64,000 bases of DNA from Conus ventricosus (GCA_018398815.1 CM031610.1:29501789-29565788), one strand, 5' to 3'; counted from the first letter of the stretch, positions 1-13,856 are shown. Notes: generated from the sequence alone by a model not told the origin. Program-made: numbers and translations.

Positions 1-407
1 ATCTTCTCGATGATTTTCAAATTTGTTTTTGATACTATAGAGTGTTCCTGCAGGGACAAAATTAAGTGTTCCAGATATTAGTAATCCTGATATTTTTTTT
101 TAAGTGTGCGTAAAGGTCAGTTGAACTAGCAGTTCATTTGATTTCATACTGGTTGACCTCTAGAAATAGATCGAGATAATACGTACGTCAGTGAAATAAC
201 AAAATTTTAGGCGTACTTGTTGTTTGGGGATCGTATTATCCATGTAGGCGCAAAATTTAAAGTTTTTTTTTTTTTTGTCAAATCGCCTGCAGTTAGGCCC
301 TATTTGATTTTCAAGAGCTGGTAATTAAAGGATTTTTCCCCCCTCATAAGTTAAGTGACTCCATCCAGTGAATGGTTTGTGAATCCTCTCTATACATCTT
401 ATTTAAG

Positions 408-474
408 TTTCTTCTTCTTCTTCTTCTTCTTCTTCTTCTTCTTCTTCTTCTTCTTTCCCTTCTTCTTCCAGATG
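408..474. repeat. (TTC)n tract
   Basis: About 15 perfect TTC units followed by imperfect ones. A poly-A of about 23 lies further on at 601-623. Confidence 0.9.
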
Positions 475-802
475 GGGATGTTTAACCTGCCCCGTGCTCA
501 CAGTCTTCAAGTAGACTATTCTATCTATTCTATTTTATTCTTCTGTCGTCATGTGGATTATTCTGTCACTGTATTTCGGAAGGACTGAGGCGCTATTTCC
601 AAAAAAAAAAAAAAAAAAAAAAAGGCCACCAATACAAGCCACACATGTTAAAAGTCTGCTGTCTTTGTCACAAGGCATAGATCTAGTGTATACAAATGAT
701 TTTATGTTGTGTAACAAATGTTAGCAACGGTCAGTAAAATCATAGACAGTGCTTGAACAGTTAGTTGGAGATCACACGTACACAGCTTCAAATAAGATTC
801 AC

Positions 803-815
803 TGTGTGTGTGTTG

Positions 816-892
<77 letters not shown>

Positions 893-905
893 TGTGTGTG
901 TGTGT

Positions 906-940
<35 letters not shown>

Positions 941-970
941 GCGCGCGCGCACGTGTGTGTATGTGTATGT
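803..970. repeat. Compound (TG)n-(TGCG)n-(GC)n microsatellite
   Basis: TG repeats, then eight or more GTGC units, TG again, then a (GC)n run near 931-950. All are alternating purine-pyrimidine. Confidence 0.92.
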
Positions 971-1079
971 AAAGGGTGGACACAACGCACGCCAGGTAAA
1001 GAGAGAAAGAATTATGATCATCTTCCGCTCGGTCAGACCTACTCAGTGTGAGATTTCTTTGTGACATGTATTATATATT

Positions 1080-2200
1080 TTGTTTTAGGAGAGGATAGAA
1101 TATAATATCATTAATATTATATACCCGGGTAGAAGGGAGTAGGGTAGGGTGTGGGGAAAAAATGTAAATTTATTTTGGAGAAATTCCTGTTACAAGATTT
1201 AAGCCATTAGTTCCCCAAGCGGGCGAGGGAAAGAGATCGATAGTTTGTTTTCCAAAAACCATTGGCTTTCTCATGATAAGGGCGTTGGGGTAAATTATTT
1301 TTGTGGTATAAATCAAATTCCGTGCAATAAAATTTGTGGGTTCCCGGACGAATCTGGTTTTTTTCAGGGAAATCATTAAAAGGGGGTGTAAGGGTTTGGG
1401 GGTTTTTGGACGCAACTTCTGAACTTTCACTTGTTTGTTAATTTCGGGAGTGTCTGCGCGCTCCCAAAACAGACTAGTCAATCACAATTTTAGAGAACTA
1501 GTCTGAAATTTTTTTGTTTACTGAACTATAAAGGTGGGGACTGTCACACTTGTAAGTTTTTTTAAACCCAAAGCGTTTAAAGCATACTCTTCACGGACAG
1601 TGCCCATTTGAGTTTTTTTCAATTTTCTTCAAATAAATAGCCAGGGCGTCGCCATAGATTTAAAGTGCTCGGCTTTAATTGCATAAAAATAAAAAATTCC
1701 CAAGGCTTGAAATTGTACTGAGTACCCAAATTATATTTTAACCCCTATTAGTCCCCGGAAATTGAAACGGAAAATTTAAAATTAAAAAGTTGCATTTTTT
1801 ATGACCGAGAAGAAGGATTATTTTCTGTTTCCCTCCCCTTCTTCAACCGGTGAATGGGTTTCCCTTTTTCAGTCGATTGATTTTGTGTGAATTGTAATGT
1901 TTTGTAGCTCCTGTAAAAAAAAATAAAATTTCAGGTTAAAAATTTTTAGTAAAAACTAAAGGGGAGGGGATGAGGGGGGGGAGGCATTTTTAAAAAAGAA
2001 ATCACAGATAATTTTAATACGTTTTTGTGCCCATAAAAAAAGTGATTTTTTTTTTTTAAAAAAATCAGGGGGGAAAAGATTATCTTTTGCCCCCTTTTTC
2101 CTTTTTTTTTGTCCTACCATTTAGATTGTTGAAACATATGGAGTCTGTGGGATAAGGTGGCTTTTTTTTCGTTTAGCATAAATATGTCAATAACCATATG
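1080..2200. other. Homopolymer-rich stretch without recognisable gene
   Basis: Many runs of T, A and G of 5-9 bases. Short frames here have no family likeness. Confidence 0.5.
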
Positions 2201-4139
2201 AGCTATGGTTTTTAAACTGATTTAAGTTTGGTAATATTGTCCTCTTAATATTGTACTCTGTTTTTTAATAGTCTCACTTATTTGAATGCATTCGATCAAA
2301 AACTAAAGTTGGTAATGGATATTTTGGGAATTTATTTGAATAGAAGAAATTTTTAATTTCTTTATCAAAAAGTATATTGATCCAATAACCTAGATAGCAT
2401 ATAGTTTTTGTTTTTCTTAACGCTATTTGTTTGGTTTGTTTGGTTTAGTACATTCAATTATATTTAAACTTTCGTTTTTTAAATTTTCCTTTCACCTGAA
2501 CTCAGAAAGAGTCACACTGCATCAAAAGACTGAAAGTGCATTAATGACAAAGTTATTTTTAAACTTACTTTGTAATGTTTATAAGATAATCAATGCAATT
2601 TTCTTTGTGTGGATGTTGTGTCAAAAGTTGAGCGTTTGAAGGAAAGAGAAGGGGCAAAAAGATTAGGGGACTAGTAAGGGATTTGGTGGGATAAGGATGA
2701 GGAGGTTACATCATCTATGTATTCAGTTAAAGTTGCGCCTCCTTTTGTGACCATAGATAATACCTAACTTTGTGCTTTGTAAAGTTCTCTGATTTTGAAC
2801 CACAAGTATTGTCTGACCTGAGTCAATGTAACTTTTTTTTTAAACGTGAATATAGCCAGGTGGCTTTTAAAAGAGTGGATATCTTTTATTGCTTCTAATC
2901 CTTTGTTTCCTGAGATATCTTTTTCTACAATCAAATGATAGATGGGTAAAATTAGAACAAACTAGTGAACATTCCTTATACATCATATCAGTCTGCTTGG
3001 ATGGTGTGATTATTACTATTAACTTTGGTGACTCCTAAAATTATGTTAGTCAATTCTTGTCTTGTTCCAAAAGCTTTTACTAATGTTAGAGAACAAAATA
3101 TGTCTTGCCATTCTAACTTTGAAGGATTGTTATGGTGCTGAAAAGAATTGATAATGATTATGCAGCTCTGTCCCCACTTCATTAGTGAAATTACTCCTAA
3201 CCTTATGATGCTGATCCTTCTGTCCCATGGATCGATCTGGACGAAGTGTTCAATTTTGTGTTCATTCTGTCACAGTCCAGCATCAATAATTCACAGGGTG
3301 ATTCATTTTCAACCATCATGAGGGCATCCCTCAGAGACCTAATACTGCTTTTTGGTGGTATTTAGTACTCCCTGCTAGCAGGACTTGCGGTAACAGTATT
3401 GCAGTGTCGGCTGCATGAGCTTAGTCATTAAGGCAGAACAAGTCAGCTGTAAATAATGATCATCTCTAGAATGGATGTGTCCTACAGTGATGTGTCATTT
3501 TGCAGGCTCATGCATTTGCTTTCTTTTATCAATATATTCTTCGTGAAACTTACAAGTTTTAAGTTTGTAGAAGCTCATACTTTCATTCATCAGATTGTGG
3601 GTATCACCCATTCTTGTGATAAATTTACAAATAATTTGCATGCAGAAACACATCAGCATTGGAGTCAATTCCAGCCTCCATGATACAGTGATTAGACTTT
3701 GGGGGAAAAATGAAAAAAATATAGTTTCAAAAATGTAGGCTTGGATCAAGCCCTATCACTGTATCAGACTCAGAGGCATTTTTTGCCTTTCACTGTTTTC
3801 TTCCCATAGTTTTGGTGCATGTATTAGTTACCAAAGTCACTGCAAATATACCATATTATATTAGAAATCTAATCATTCATCAGCAGTACATTTGCAAATT
3901 TTGTTTGTTATTTCTCCTTCTGGAGCAGGAAAAAAGTAGATTTTACTTCTTGTTACATGATGTATTGATACTATGTTTAATCCTCATGCTCGGTGTTGTC
4001 TCACCCATTTCTGTCAAGGTAATCTCATCCAGTCTGTTGCTTTATTGCTTATACTTCACTTGTTCTTCCATTACACGTTGCCTTCTCTCTTCTCGTCCTT
4101 CTCTTCCTTTTTTCTTTGTATTTGTTTTGATAGGCCTCG

Positions 4140-4340
4140 CTGTCTCTTTCTCTTTGTCCTCCCCCCCCCCCCCTCCACACCACACCCCACCTCTTTCTCT
4201 CTTTGTTTCTGCCTTTGTCTCTCAGTCCGTCTGTTTCTGTCTCTGTCAGTCTTTCTGTGTCTTTGTCTGTCTGTCTGTCTCTCTCTCTTGTTCTCTCTCT
4301 CTCTCTTGTTCTCTCTCTCTCTAGTCTCTCGTTCTCTCTC
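4140..4340. repeat. Pyrimidine-rich tract with (CT)n and TCTG repeats
   Basis: A C-run near 4160-4172 followed by repeated TCTG/TCTC units. Confidence 0.8.
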
Positions 4341-5657
4341 ACATCACATAGTGAAAGCTGTCTATCATCTGAATCTGCAGCAGTTAATTTTGCCAGTAAA
4401 GGCAAGTTAAGTAGAAAATCTGGCTGCTATATTTAGCAGAGAAGTAAGCACATCAAGTGTTACTTGTATTGCATGACAGTCTGATAGACAACATATAATT
4501 ATAAAGAAAACCGCTGCCTGTTATAATTCCTTCTCGCAGAATCTGCTTTGAATACAAGATCTGAACTTGGGGACCTACCAGCCAAGTTCTGTCGCTCAAT
4601 ACTGTAGGTGTTGGCCTCCAGAGTAATGAGTGAGAAGAACAATGGGGTGTCTGAAGCTTCTCGGCTCTCAGGAGTTGACTAGAAATTTGACATTTTGCCA
4701 GCTCGCCCTTTTCACCATGGGGAGAAGGCCGAGTGTTAGCATTCAAATGATATGTGCAGTTGAGTGTCAGCTTCACTTTGGAGTGGTTGTGTGGCCCAGG
4801 CCTAGCGTTCTGCTGAATAATAGATTGCAGATCTCACTGATTAGATTACTGGGTTTTGTTGTTGCTTTTTTTTCCCTTCCTGCCGATAAGTGTGACTGCC
4901 CATTTCGGAGCTTGTGGCTGATGTGGTAACTAATTTGTTGGTTTCAGAGGATTTTGAAGGAGTGACTCAACAGTTGTCATGGTTCGGGGATTTTTGTTTT
5001 ATTTTTGATGAAGTAATTAGCTAATATGTTTGCTTTTAGTATTTTGCTTTGCTTGGTGGCTTGCTTATCTCCATCTTTGTGACTTTATGGTTGTTTAGTC
5101 ATAAAAAGAAACCCTACACACAATGAAATTTGGGTCAGATCTAGGTAGTTTAATGGATGACAGTTCATAGCTTTCACTAGTTTTTAGTATCAGAATTTGT
5201 GGCTGATGATTTGAGTGCTAGAAATGTATTTTCTCAGGTTAACCATCCTACTTTAAAGATATGAATGGCAGTGAAAATGATAGAAGCAAAACATCATTCA
5301 TAGTGATTCAACTGGTTTTTTTAATGCACAGATTAAAAAAAGGAATTGCTTAAAAGAAGAAAGAGAAAGGTTGACATACAGTGTTGATGCTGGAGATTAG
5401 AATGACTGTCTGATTGAAAGAAGACTTGTCAAATGGAAATTTAACATAAAACTCCACGCTCGCCGTCAGCTCATAAAATCTTTTATTCCAACCAAATTTT
5501 TGCCTCTGTGAGGCTACCATAGGGTCTGTAACAAACACATGCAACTATTTTTGCACCAGCATCATTTGAACATGTTCAAGAGTTTAAAAAAAAGACCCTC
5601 ATGCACACATCCAGTCTCAACCAAGCCCATATGCAGTCACACTCAGACAAACAAGTA

Positions 5658-5722
5658 CCACACACACACACACACACACCACACACACACACACACACAC
5701 CACACACACACACACACACACC
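5658..5722. repeat. (CA)n with periodic CC interruptions
   Basis: Three (CA) blocks each broken by an extra C, 20-22 bases apart, suggesting duplication of a block. A poly-C/poly-T junction follows at 5862-5889. Confidence 0.9.
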
Positions 5723-8700
5723 TCTAGCGGTAAATGGGTACCACATTGAGATCAGAGAAGGGTTAAAGTGGTGGAAGGAAAGGGATGAGTGCTGCCCTAA
5801 TACCAACAGAGTGAACCTGTTATAGTTCACCGCTTGCTCCATTTGGTTGTGGGACTTCAGCCCCCCCCCCCCCCCCCCCTTTTTTTTTTGTTTTGTTTAA
5901 CTGCATTTGTATTGGTGTTAGCAAGAGAAGCTGTTTGCCTCTTTTACACATATGTCATTAATGGGTGAGGTATTGGGGCTGGGGAAGTAGTTGATAATGG
6001 AGGGTAACGGTGTCAGTAGCGTACATTTTTTTCCCCTCAGAGGTTGAATAGCCGTGCATACTTCCAGGGGTCATAGCAACACAGTTGTAGGAAAAGCAGG
6101 CCATTTTTCCTTTGACTGGTCTGCCTTTCATCACTTATGCATTTTTCTTTTTGCTACCAGACTTGTTCCCTCTGTATGCTTTTATCTCATTTTGATGCAA
6201 CTGGTGCAACACTTGGGCTATCCCTCTTCACCTACCTTATCACCTCTTTCTTTTCCATTATGGCTCACTGCTTGCTCCCAATGGAAAGACACCAGCAGTG
6301 TTGAAATTTTGTCGTGGCTGACAAACTCTGCATAGAGTGGCTTTTATGCAACATACGCTTTCAGCTGGGAAAGACCAATTCCACTATTCTCGCCAAGTCT
6401 TCATATCTCTCTTTCGGTTTCCTCTTTTTTCCTAAACCAGTGATCCATTTTCAGGGGATACTTCGGTAACAGTTCTCATCATGTCTTGATGTTGATGAAT
6501 TCCAAATGTGTCTAATCAGCTATATTTGACTTACAGGATAATGTCTTATTTTAGTATAAATTACATGACTTCTTATTTCATTTGATGCATCCATTTTGGA
6601 TTTCATTGTAACTAGTGTCTATTTTCTATCATTTTGGCAACAATGTGAAGTTTACAAGTTAAGTGTATTTTCTTTTGGAAAGCTGTAATTGTTAAAACAA
6701 GTAAGACTGATTTATTTGCTGCTGTAATGCAGCTTCACATTATTGGCGATGTTTTGTGTGCTGCTTTATTGTAGGTTTGCATGTTTGATTCACCATAAAT
6801 AACACACTCACACTGTCCTAGCTATGTTTAGTCAGATGTGCCTGTATCTTAGCTGTCTTAATTCTGTATTTATATCAGCATCACTGTTTGGTGGAAAACA
6901 TATGAATGGTCTGATCTTGATTGAATGTAACTTAAGACTTTTCAGCCTTTTTAAAAATCTTTTTTTTCCTCTATAAAGCTTTATTAGACAAGCCCCAGTT
7001 GATTTAATTGTGTGTAAATGCAGTAAATCAGCTGACTTTGAAGTTGGGGCTTTATTTGAAATCTGTGCAATGTCAGACACGCCGATGTAACAGATAATGG
7101 TTAAACTGAAGGTTTTAAGTCCTGTGGCTACATCACGCAGGGATAGTAAACTATTATAAACTGACAGTGTCTGTGACATGGCTTTATGGAATACAGCATG
7201 CACCCTGCTCTTTCTGCCTCCTTTAGCTACATTGGGGAATCAGGTTACCATTTGCTGCTGGACAGAGAAGGTTTTCATTATTTAGTGTAGGACGTGTATA
7301 CAGCGTGTGTCCGAGATACTTCACATTGCTTTACAAGATTACTTTAAAGCTTGCATGTCAACAATTATTAGCTTATACTTCACTAGCACAGTGGTATACT
7401 CACAGTATGCCACACAATGGTCACACATAATCATGGGAGCATTATTCTACTTGTTACAAAAGAGGTATGTGTTTGAAGCTGCCTTGAATTAAATTAGAGA
7501 ATCTGAGTGTCTGAGTGACAGAGGTAGTTTGTGTTATGCCATAAAAATCCTATCTTGTAAGTAGAACAAATTTATAGTCTTCATCTTTATGTCCAAGCAA
7601 CCAAACTACTTGACTCCAGGCTCTCAGTGTAACCAGTACACAAGAACAACTCGTTTAATATTTTTAACACATTTACCTTCATGCCACCTTCCTGGTGCTC
7701 CCACCTTGCCCCCATGCCCTGCCCCTCCCTAATATGTCATTGCTAAGTCACTGTCATTGAGATGAAGGAATTGTTTGCCTGCAGTTATTTTCCTTACTAG
7801 TTATTGGTTCCATGTAACTGCATATAAAGAATTGTTTACAGGACAGAAGCTACTTATGGGAAAAGAAAACGGACTGTTTAAAACTAACAGACATAGCATG
7901 TTATTGACCAGCAGTAGCGAAAGGTGTGCAAGCTGTAAGCATGCAAATCAAGGCTGCAGAACTGTCCTCTGGTAATCAGTGCTGTACACATGTTCGTATT
8001 ACAGATTTGTTTAGTGCAGACTTCTGTATGGAATAACATTTTCACAGGTTATGCACCTGTCCTTTTGTTGCTGATGATCGTGTTTGTTGTTGTTTTTTCT
8101 CGGCATTGTGCTTGGTTGTAAGTCACGTACTTACTGCGCAAGCCGTAAGTCTGCTTGTGCTCCCCAGTTGTAGTACATGTGTTAACGGTTCACCATCTTG
8201 AATCTTTTGTTTTCCTGACTGTGCTGGATTGTCTTGAATTACACACTAGATAAATAAAGAACGAAAATTGAGAATGTTTTGGGAGAAACAAAAGAATACT
8301 GTGTACACGTTTTTAAGGCGAGTCTCTAGTTTTAAATAAAGCTAGCAATGACTAGGTATGAACAAAAATGTTTTGCAGTGACATTTCTTTTAAGGATGTC
8401 CCATCTATATTGTCAGATGAGTGAGCTGTGACAACGTCTGTCGAACCATCTTCATGTTGGCCAGCATGACGTCCATGTGGACCAACTGAGTCACAAAGGA
8501 AACACGTACTGCATGGCTCTGCGTAACTGGTCCTTTCAGTGAAAAGGAAAAGGTGAAGGGACAGAGAGAAGTATGTTCTGTGGACTTCTACATATAGATT
8601 AACAGCCTCTTGAGTGTTATCATATATCTCACCAAGTTATACTTCCACATGTCCACAAGAATAGCTGAAGACAACTGAAACTGAAGAACTGGTGGGCTGA

Positions 8701-8755
8701 TCATTGCGCTGCTGTTAAAGCTGCCTTACACAGAGAGTGGCATCCTGCTGTAAAA

Positions 8756-9484
8756 ATGGAGACATCTGCTTCCCCTTCCTCAAGTGATAAGTCGCAAGAT
8801 GAATCTGCTGGTGAAAAGTCAATTTCAGAGTGCCAGAAATGTATGTCACGTGAGTGTCAGTGCTTTAAGACCAGTTCTCGGATGATGCCTCGCATTGGAA
8901 AAAGTTTGTACATAAGTGGCGCTGCAGGAGTCAACAATCATGTCGTCCTAAAGAGCCAAAAAATCACACACATCCTGAACTTAGCACGTGAGCTGGAGAA
9001 CAGTACCTTCCCTGATTTCGTTGTTGTCCATCATGGAGGATTGCGTGATGCTGAAGATGAAGATCTCCTGACAAGGCTTCCAGAGCTGGTTGAGTACATC
9101 CACCAAGTCATCAGTGATGAAGGCCGCATTGTTGTAAACTGCATCGCTGGGATCAGCCGCTCCGCAAGTGTCTGCTTAGCCTACATGGTGCGGTATGAGC
9201 ACCAAAGCCTACGTGAGGCATTTGATGAAATCCACAAGGTTCGCCCAGTCGTTGCCCCAAATCCCAAATTTTGGAGAGATCTGATTCAGTGGGAGGAAGA
9301 AATAAGGGGGGAGAACTCTGTGGTACTGAAACCATTCATTTGTGGCATTATTCCTGAGCTGAAGGAATATGAGGACTATACCAAGATGCGCATCAGGGTG
9401 GGCTGGATGGAAGAGCTGCTGGCCATGTGGACATTCCATCTGCTCTTGTTTTGCCTGCAGATGGTTTCGATTCTGTGGGGCTGA
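8756..9484 (+). CDS. Atypical dual-specificity phosphatase, DUSP14/18/21-like (gene A), single exon
   Basis: A 242-residue protein with an N-terminal acidic, Ser-rich and Cys-containing extension (about 1-45), then a DSP catalytic domain (about 46-190). Enzymes of this family remove phosphate from Tyr and Ser/Thr through a cysteine thiolate in an HCx5R loop. Here the loop reads NCIAGISRS, with Cys129, Arg135 and Ser136 kept but Asn128 replacing the usual His. Asp98 aligns with the general-acid Asp of gene B. Later blocks are RPVVAPNPKFW and a GIIPEL segment, matching the family's VGFW and G-I/M-IPDVY blocks. The start at 8756 has A at -3 and G at +4, and an in-frame TGA lies upstream at 8666-8668. 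There is no intron at the place where gene B is split. The last 25 or so residues are hydrophobic and unlike the family; an acceptor-like pyrimidine tract plus AG ends at 9460, so the true C terminus could be spliced. Activity may be reduced by the His loss; this is inference. Confidence 0.85.
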   Translation: METSASPSSSDKSQDESAGEKSISECQKCMSRECQCFKTSSRMMPRIGKSLYISGAAGVNNHVVLKSQKITHILNLARELENSTFPDFVVVHHGGLRDAEDEDLLTRLPELVEYIHQVISDEGRIVVNCIAGISRSASVCLAYMVRYEHQSLREAFDEIHKVRPVVAPNPKFWRDLIQWEEEIRGENSVVLKPFICGIIPELKEYEDYTKMRIRVGWMEELLAMWTFHLLLFCLQMVSILWG

Positions 9485-10017
9485 TCAGAGACCTGCTGCC
9501 CAACATATTTGTTTGTAATTGTGTAACTAGGATGTTTCCATTCCTTTACATTCTTGTTAATGATTGGGGGCTCATACACTTTGATATTATCAACATTCCA
9601 TTAGACCCTCTCAGTGTCAGCTACTGCTGATGCTCGAAGGTTTGATCTTCAAAAGGTCTTGGGGAGTTGGTATTTATCGGAAGGTATATCTAACAGTTTT
9701 TTTTCCAGTTTGTTGTGTATGGCATTCTGATTCATTGATATTTTATGGGTATGGGATGGAGATCATATATATATTGCTTTAGAGTTTATCATTCTCCTCA
9801 TTAGTGTGTTAGTCAGTTTTCAATATAGTTTGGGTATATAGTATTTTACTAAATGTTTTAACTCAATGTTATCTTTCATTTCACACCAGTGCATTGATGT
9901 CCAATGTTGATGATATAGCACATGCGCCAGATTGATGTCTTTTTGGGGGAAGTGTTGACCCACACAGTAACATGATGGGTGTACAGTGTGTTGCCAAACT
10001 GACAAAATATTAGGAAG

Positions 10018-10192
<175 letters not shown>

Positions 10193-11205
10193 CCTGCTTC
10201 TGTAGAGCATATGTAGACAGCTAGTTCAATACTTGTTCGCTCTATACATAAAGTTTTGTTGTTTATCATATGATTATCATTATTTTCGCAATGATAATTT
10301 TTCACAGAATATGTCATTAAGTAAAATAGTACTCAGCTTTTTATGTGTGTTTTTGTTTATTTGCTTGTGTGCATGTGTGTGTGTGTGTGTGTGTTCGCGT
10401 GCGTGCGTGTGTGCGTGCATGTGTGAATGTGTGTGTGTGTGTGTGCGCAATCTCCCATGTCCTTTGGTGGCATTGCTCCCACAGCACTTACAACAGCCCT
10501 GGGTGCACAGCGACATCCATGGTGGTCCTGCTGCGGCCCACAAGGAGCAGTCCATATCAGGCTGTTGTCATGCAACTCACCAGAGGCACTGCTTCACTTT
10601 GCCAGATCGATTTGGTGGTATTCAGAAGAACCTGCGATGATGCAGTATGTGCAAGTCAGTACCAACAGCTGCCAACTGTTTGTTTTGTTTTGTTGGCTTG
10701 GCACTACCTTCTGTAGGGTCAGGTCCGATTATGTACAAGCTTGCCTGTATGTGCAAAGTGAAAAGTTTTAGCGATACGGCAACTCCACGCCTAGCTAGTC
10801 CTTAAAAGAAAATTTAATTTTTTTTTTTTTTTTTTTTGCGCTCTCCCTGTTTTCCGTCGCAATATGATCAAGTTGGTTCAGCGATGTATACAGCCAGATC
10901 CAGATCCAGAGGGTCCCTATCTGTATGGTTCCACTGCGTTAATTCAGCTACCATCCCGATGAACTTTGCAGTGCAGAGAACTTTGACACCAGCTCATCAG
11001 AGGCATGGATGTGGATAGCAAATGTAAAACAGGTCACCACCAGAGCAAGCTCCCAGCAATTACCGCTGCGTCATGTTGGTTTTTATATTGTCTCTTGTGA
11101 CGTTTTTGTGTGTGTGTTAAAAAGCTGTGGCTGGAAAGATTAGACTCTAGCTGTATAGATATGTTTTAAGTTTTATACCTAACACTTAAGTTTTATTTTT
11201 CAGAA

Positions 11206-11211
11206 AATAAA
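11206..11211 (+). terminator. Candidate poly(A) signal downstream of DUSP gene A
   Basis: AATAAA about 1.7 kb after the stop of gene A, followed within 15 bases by a (CT)n tract. It is one of several possible signals and nothing proves its use. Confidence 0.2.
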
Positions 11212-11221
11212 CCACAAATAT

Positions 11222-11222
11222 T

Positions 11223-11294
<72 letters not shown>

Positions 11295-11315
11295 GTCTCT
11301 CTCTCTCTCTCTCTT
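11222..11315. repeat. (CT)n tract
   Basis: Over 90 bases of nearly pure CT with a few TG changes. A T-run lies at 11394-11412. Confidence 0.9.
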
Positions 11316-12644
11316 TTTTAAAAATATTTTTTAGCAAGAATGTTGTTAAACTGTTAAAAAAAAAAAGCAGCATCTGACCAGGTCTTGTTCAGATTTTTTT
11401 TTTTTTTTTTTTAAAAGGAATGCACTCAGTTTTGGACATACCTAGATTCATTTTTTAAGGCAGTTGTTTCAGAGGAAGTGACATAAAAGTTTTTCAGTAC
11501 ATTGTATTGTAGAGTGGAATGTCTATGCAATTACCATGAAAATATTGAAAAAGAAGTTCTTAGCAGAGAGTGGGACTGGACGCAGGCAGGCAAACAAACA
11601 GGCATGTGCGCACACATGCACACATTCAAAGTGAGGGCAATTTGAAGAAGGTCCTTACCTTCATGCTATTTTTGGTCATTGTTACATTGGGGTACAACTT
11701 TTACAAACTTTCCAGTTTTGAATATTATTTTTTTCTTGAGACGTTGGGAATAACCATTGCCACAATAATCTTAGGGTTCCAAGATTGCCGCTGTGTACCA
11801 TTTAAAACATCAATTGTATGCCATTTAGAATGTCATGCTTCCGCTTGATCACAAATCACAAACATGCTATCACAGTTGTGAACTGATTTAAAAAGAAGAA
11901 AAACAAACTGAAAATGCTCAGAACTTCTCGTTATGTGGTAGCTGGGTAGATTTATGGAAGAATGATGAAGTTCCTCTTTGGGTCACCCATCAGAAGGTCA
12001 AGTGTTGTGTCGCTGACAATGAAAGTAAAGTTCTCTTTTTTCTCATGGAGAAAAAGGTCCATTCAGATAAGGCTAGAACCCCAGATCAGGGACCAGATTC
12101 TTGTTGAGATGGGCACACTATCCGCATGATCCTATTCTATTGTTGTCACATCCATGCCTGTGTGTGTTGTTAGGCTGGATGCCTCACCAGCATCTGCCTT
12201 GTCACAGATATGACCCATCAAAGTCTTTGAGAATGCTTCGAATGGATTTTCAGAATGAAAAGTTTTAAGCCCAACTACTGAAGTGACAGGGTTTTTTTCC
12301 CCCAAAGATGCACCGTGCAGGCCTTTTTTTCTGTTTTGTTTTGTTTTGTGTTTAATCATAGCTTTCTGCATCAGTCAGTAAAAAAATAATGGTCTGCTAT
12401 GAGTTCAAAGTCTTTAGCGCTGACAACTGCAGATTTAGGTGGACATAGGCATGCTGTACAGTACACATTGTATTTATTCCCCCTCCCCATTCCCCCTCAC
12501 TGCACCCTGCTGAGATAGTTGACATGCGTTTGCAGTGATAATCTGTTTCCTCACTTTCTGGAACAGTGTACTTTTTTCCATTTAACAGTACAACAGATAC
12601 AGTACAACAATGCAGATATCTATGAATACAGTTGACGAACCAGC

Positions 12645-12991
12645 TGCTGTGGCGAAGTGGTTAGCGTTGCGGACTCCCGGCTGGGAGGTCGTGGGTTTTG
12701 ATTCCCATCAGAGTCATGTGGGATTTTTCTGCTCCGCCCGGCCCCTCCCCGGAGTTGAGTTTGCTACGGGCTCATTTGGGGAAACCGGACCAACAGTCGA
12801 GTGTCCCCCTTTTTTGGGGAGCATTTTTGAAGTGTTGGGTCAAATTTCCTGACCAACACTGCAGTGCCTTATCCTCGGCCGGTTGACGCAAAAATTATAA
12901 AGGAAGCGTGAGTCAGCCCTGTATGCAGTCCGCCGGGCCCGTAGCATCATCTTCACACCCTCATTCTCTTTCGATCACTTAAAAAAAAAAA
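12645..12991 (+). mobile_element. tRNA-derived SINE, copy 1
   Basis: Starts with a tRNA-like head: an A-box-like GGCGAAGTGGTTAGCG near 12651-12666 and a B-box-like GGGTTTTGATTCCC near 12693-12706, spaced as in a tRNA gene. A unique body of about 270 bases follows, and the unit ends in an A-run near 12980-12990. The copy at 37661-38030 shares the head, the GAGTT-AGT-TGCTA-GGCTCA block and the TCCTCGG-CCGG block, which shows a dispersed family. Such elements use RNA polymerase III and a partner LINE for copying. Confidence 0.75.
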
Positions 12992-13808
12992 GTCTCAAAT
13001 TTTTGGGGCCCTTCATGCCCACTCTTAGGGTTTACCCCCAGTTTCGATTCCTCTCCACGTCTGGGCCCTTTGGTTTGGTTCCATTGGGGGTCCGTATGGG
13101 CAAGTCAGGGGGGCTGCATTGGGGGACGGGGTGGGTCCCCGGGAGGGAGATCACTCACCCCGGGCTCGGGGGCAACAAACAATTTTTGTCGTCATAGGGG
13201 TGTAGTAGGTGGTGTCCTGGTAGTTGGATCAGAACAGGTGCACTAAAACACCACTGAAGTAAGGGCACATGCAGTTCCCCCCAGGGGGTTGCTTCTTGAA
13301 CTTGACATTAACTGGCCCTAGATTGCGGTGCCGATGCTGCGCAGGACTGCCCGGGCTGGGCTGTGGACGGGGTGTCAAAATGAGGGGCGTGGGTGCACCA
13401 CCCGGAGGGGGCACAGAAGAGGGGACAGCAAAAAAAAAAAAAAAAAAAAGTAAGTTGACGTTTACTTATTTTCTTTTGGCTTTTCTTTCTGGAATTTTTG
13501 CGGCGGGGTCTTTGTTGTAAAATTTTTCCTGTAAAATTTTTGTCGTTTTTTATCATTTCTTTCCATTCTCGGTCCTCTTTTCCTTTTTCAAATGATTTTC
13601 ACCTTTTACTTTCACTGCTGCGAAGTGAAATGTCATCACCATTCCCCATTGTCCTCATTTCCCCCTCTGGGTTCTCAGCCCCAAGAAAAAGGAAACCGCC
13701 GGATAATTTAATCATTCTGTCTCTCCAAAGGACCCCACCCCCCCCTCCCCCCCTTTGATTATTTTTTTGATGATCAATCCGCGTCGCCCATTTGAAAGGG
13801 TTTTTTTG

Positions 13809-13815
13809 AGGGGGT

Positions 13816-13856
<41 letters not shown>

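Larger units (their letters stand above)
2200..8650. other. Non-coding stretch upstream of DUSP gene A
   Basis: AT-rich, with only short frames that resemble no family known to me. Contains the tracts at 4140 and 5658. The promoter and any 5' exons of gene A would be here, but none can be pointed to. Confidence 0.5.

Noticed and set aside
4049..4405. Arg/Glu-rich minus-strand frame
   Set aside because: It is the complement of TCTG/TCTC repeats.
10456..10640. Possible coding exon after DUSP gene A
   Set aside because: Balanced base composition and open frames, but the reading is not conserved in any family I recognise and no splice sites fit.
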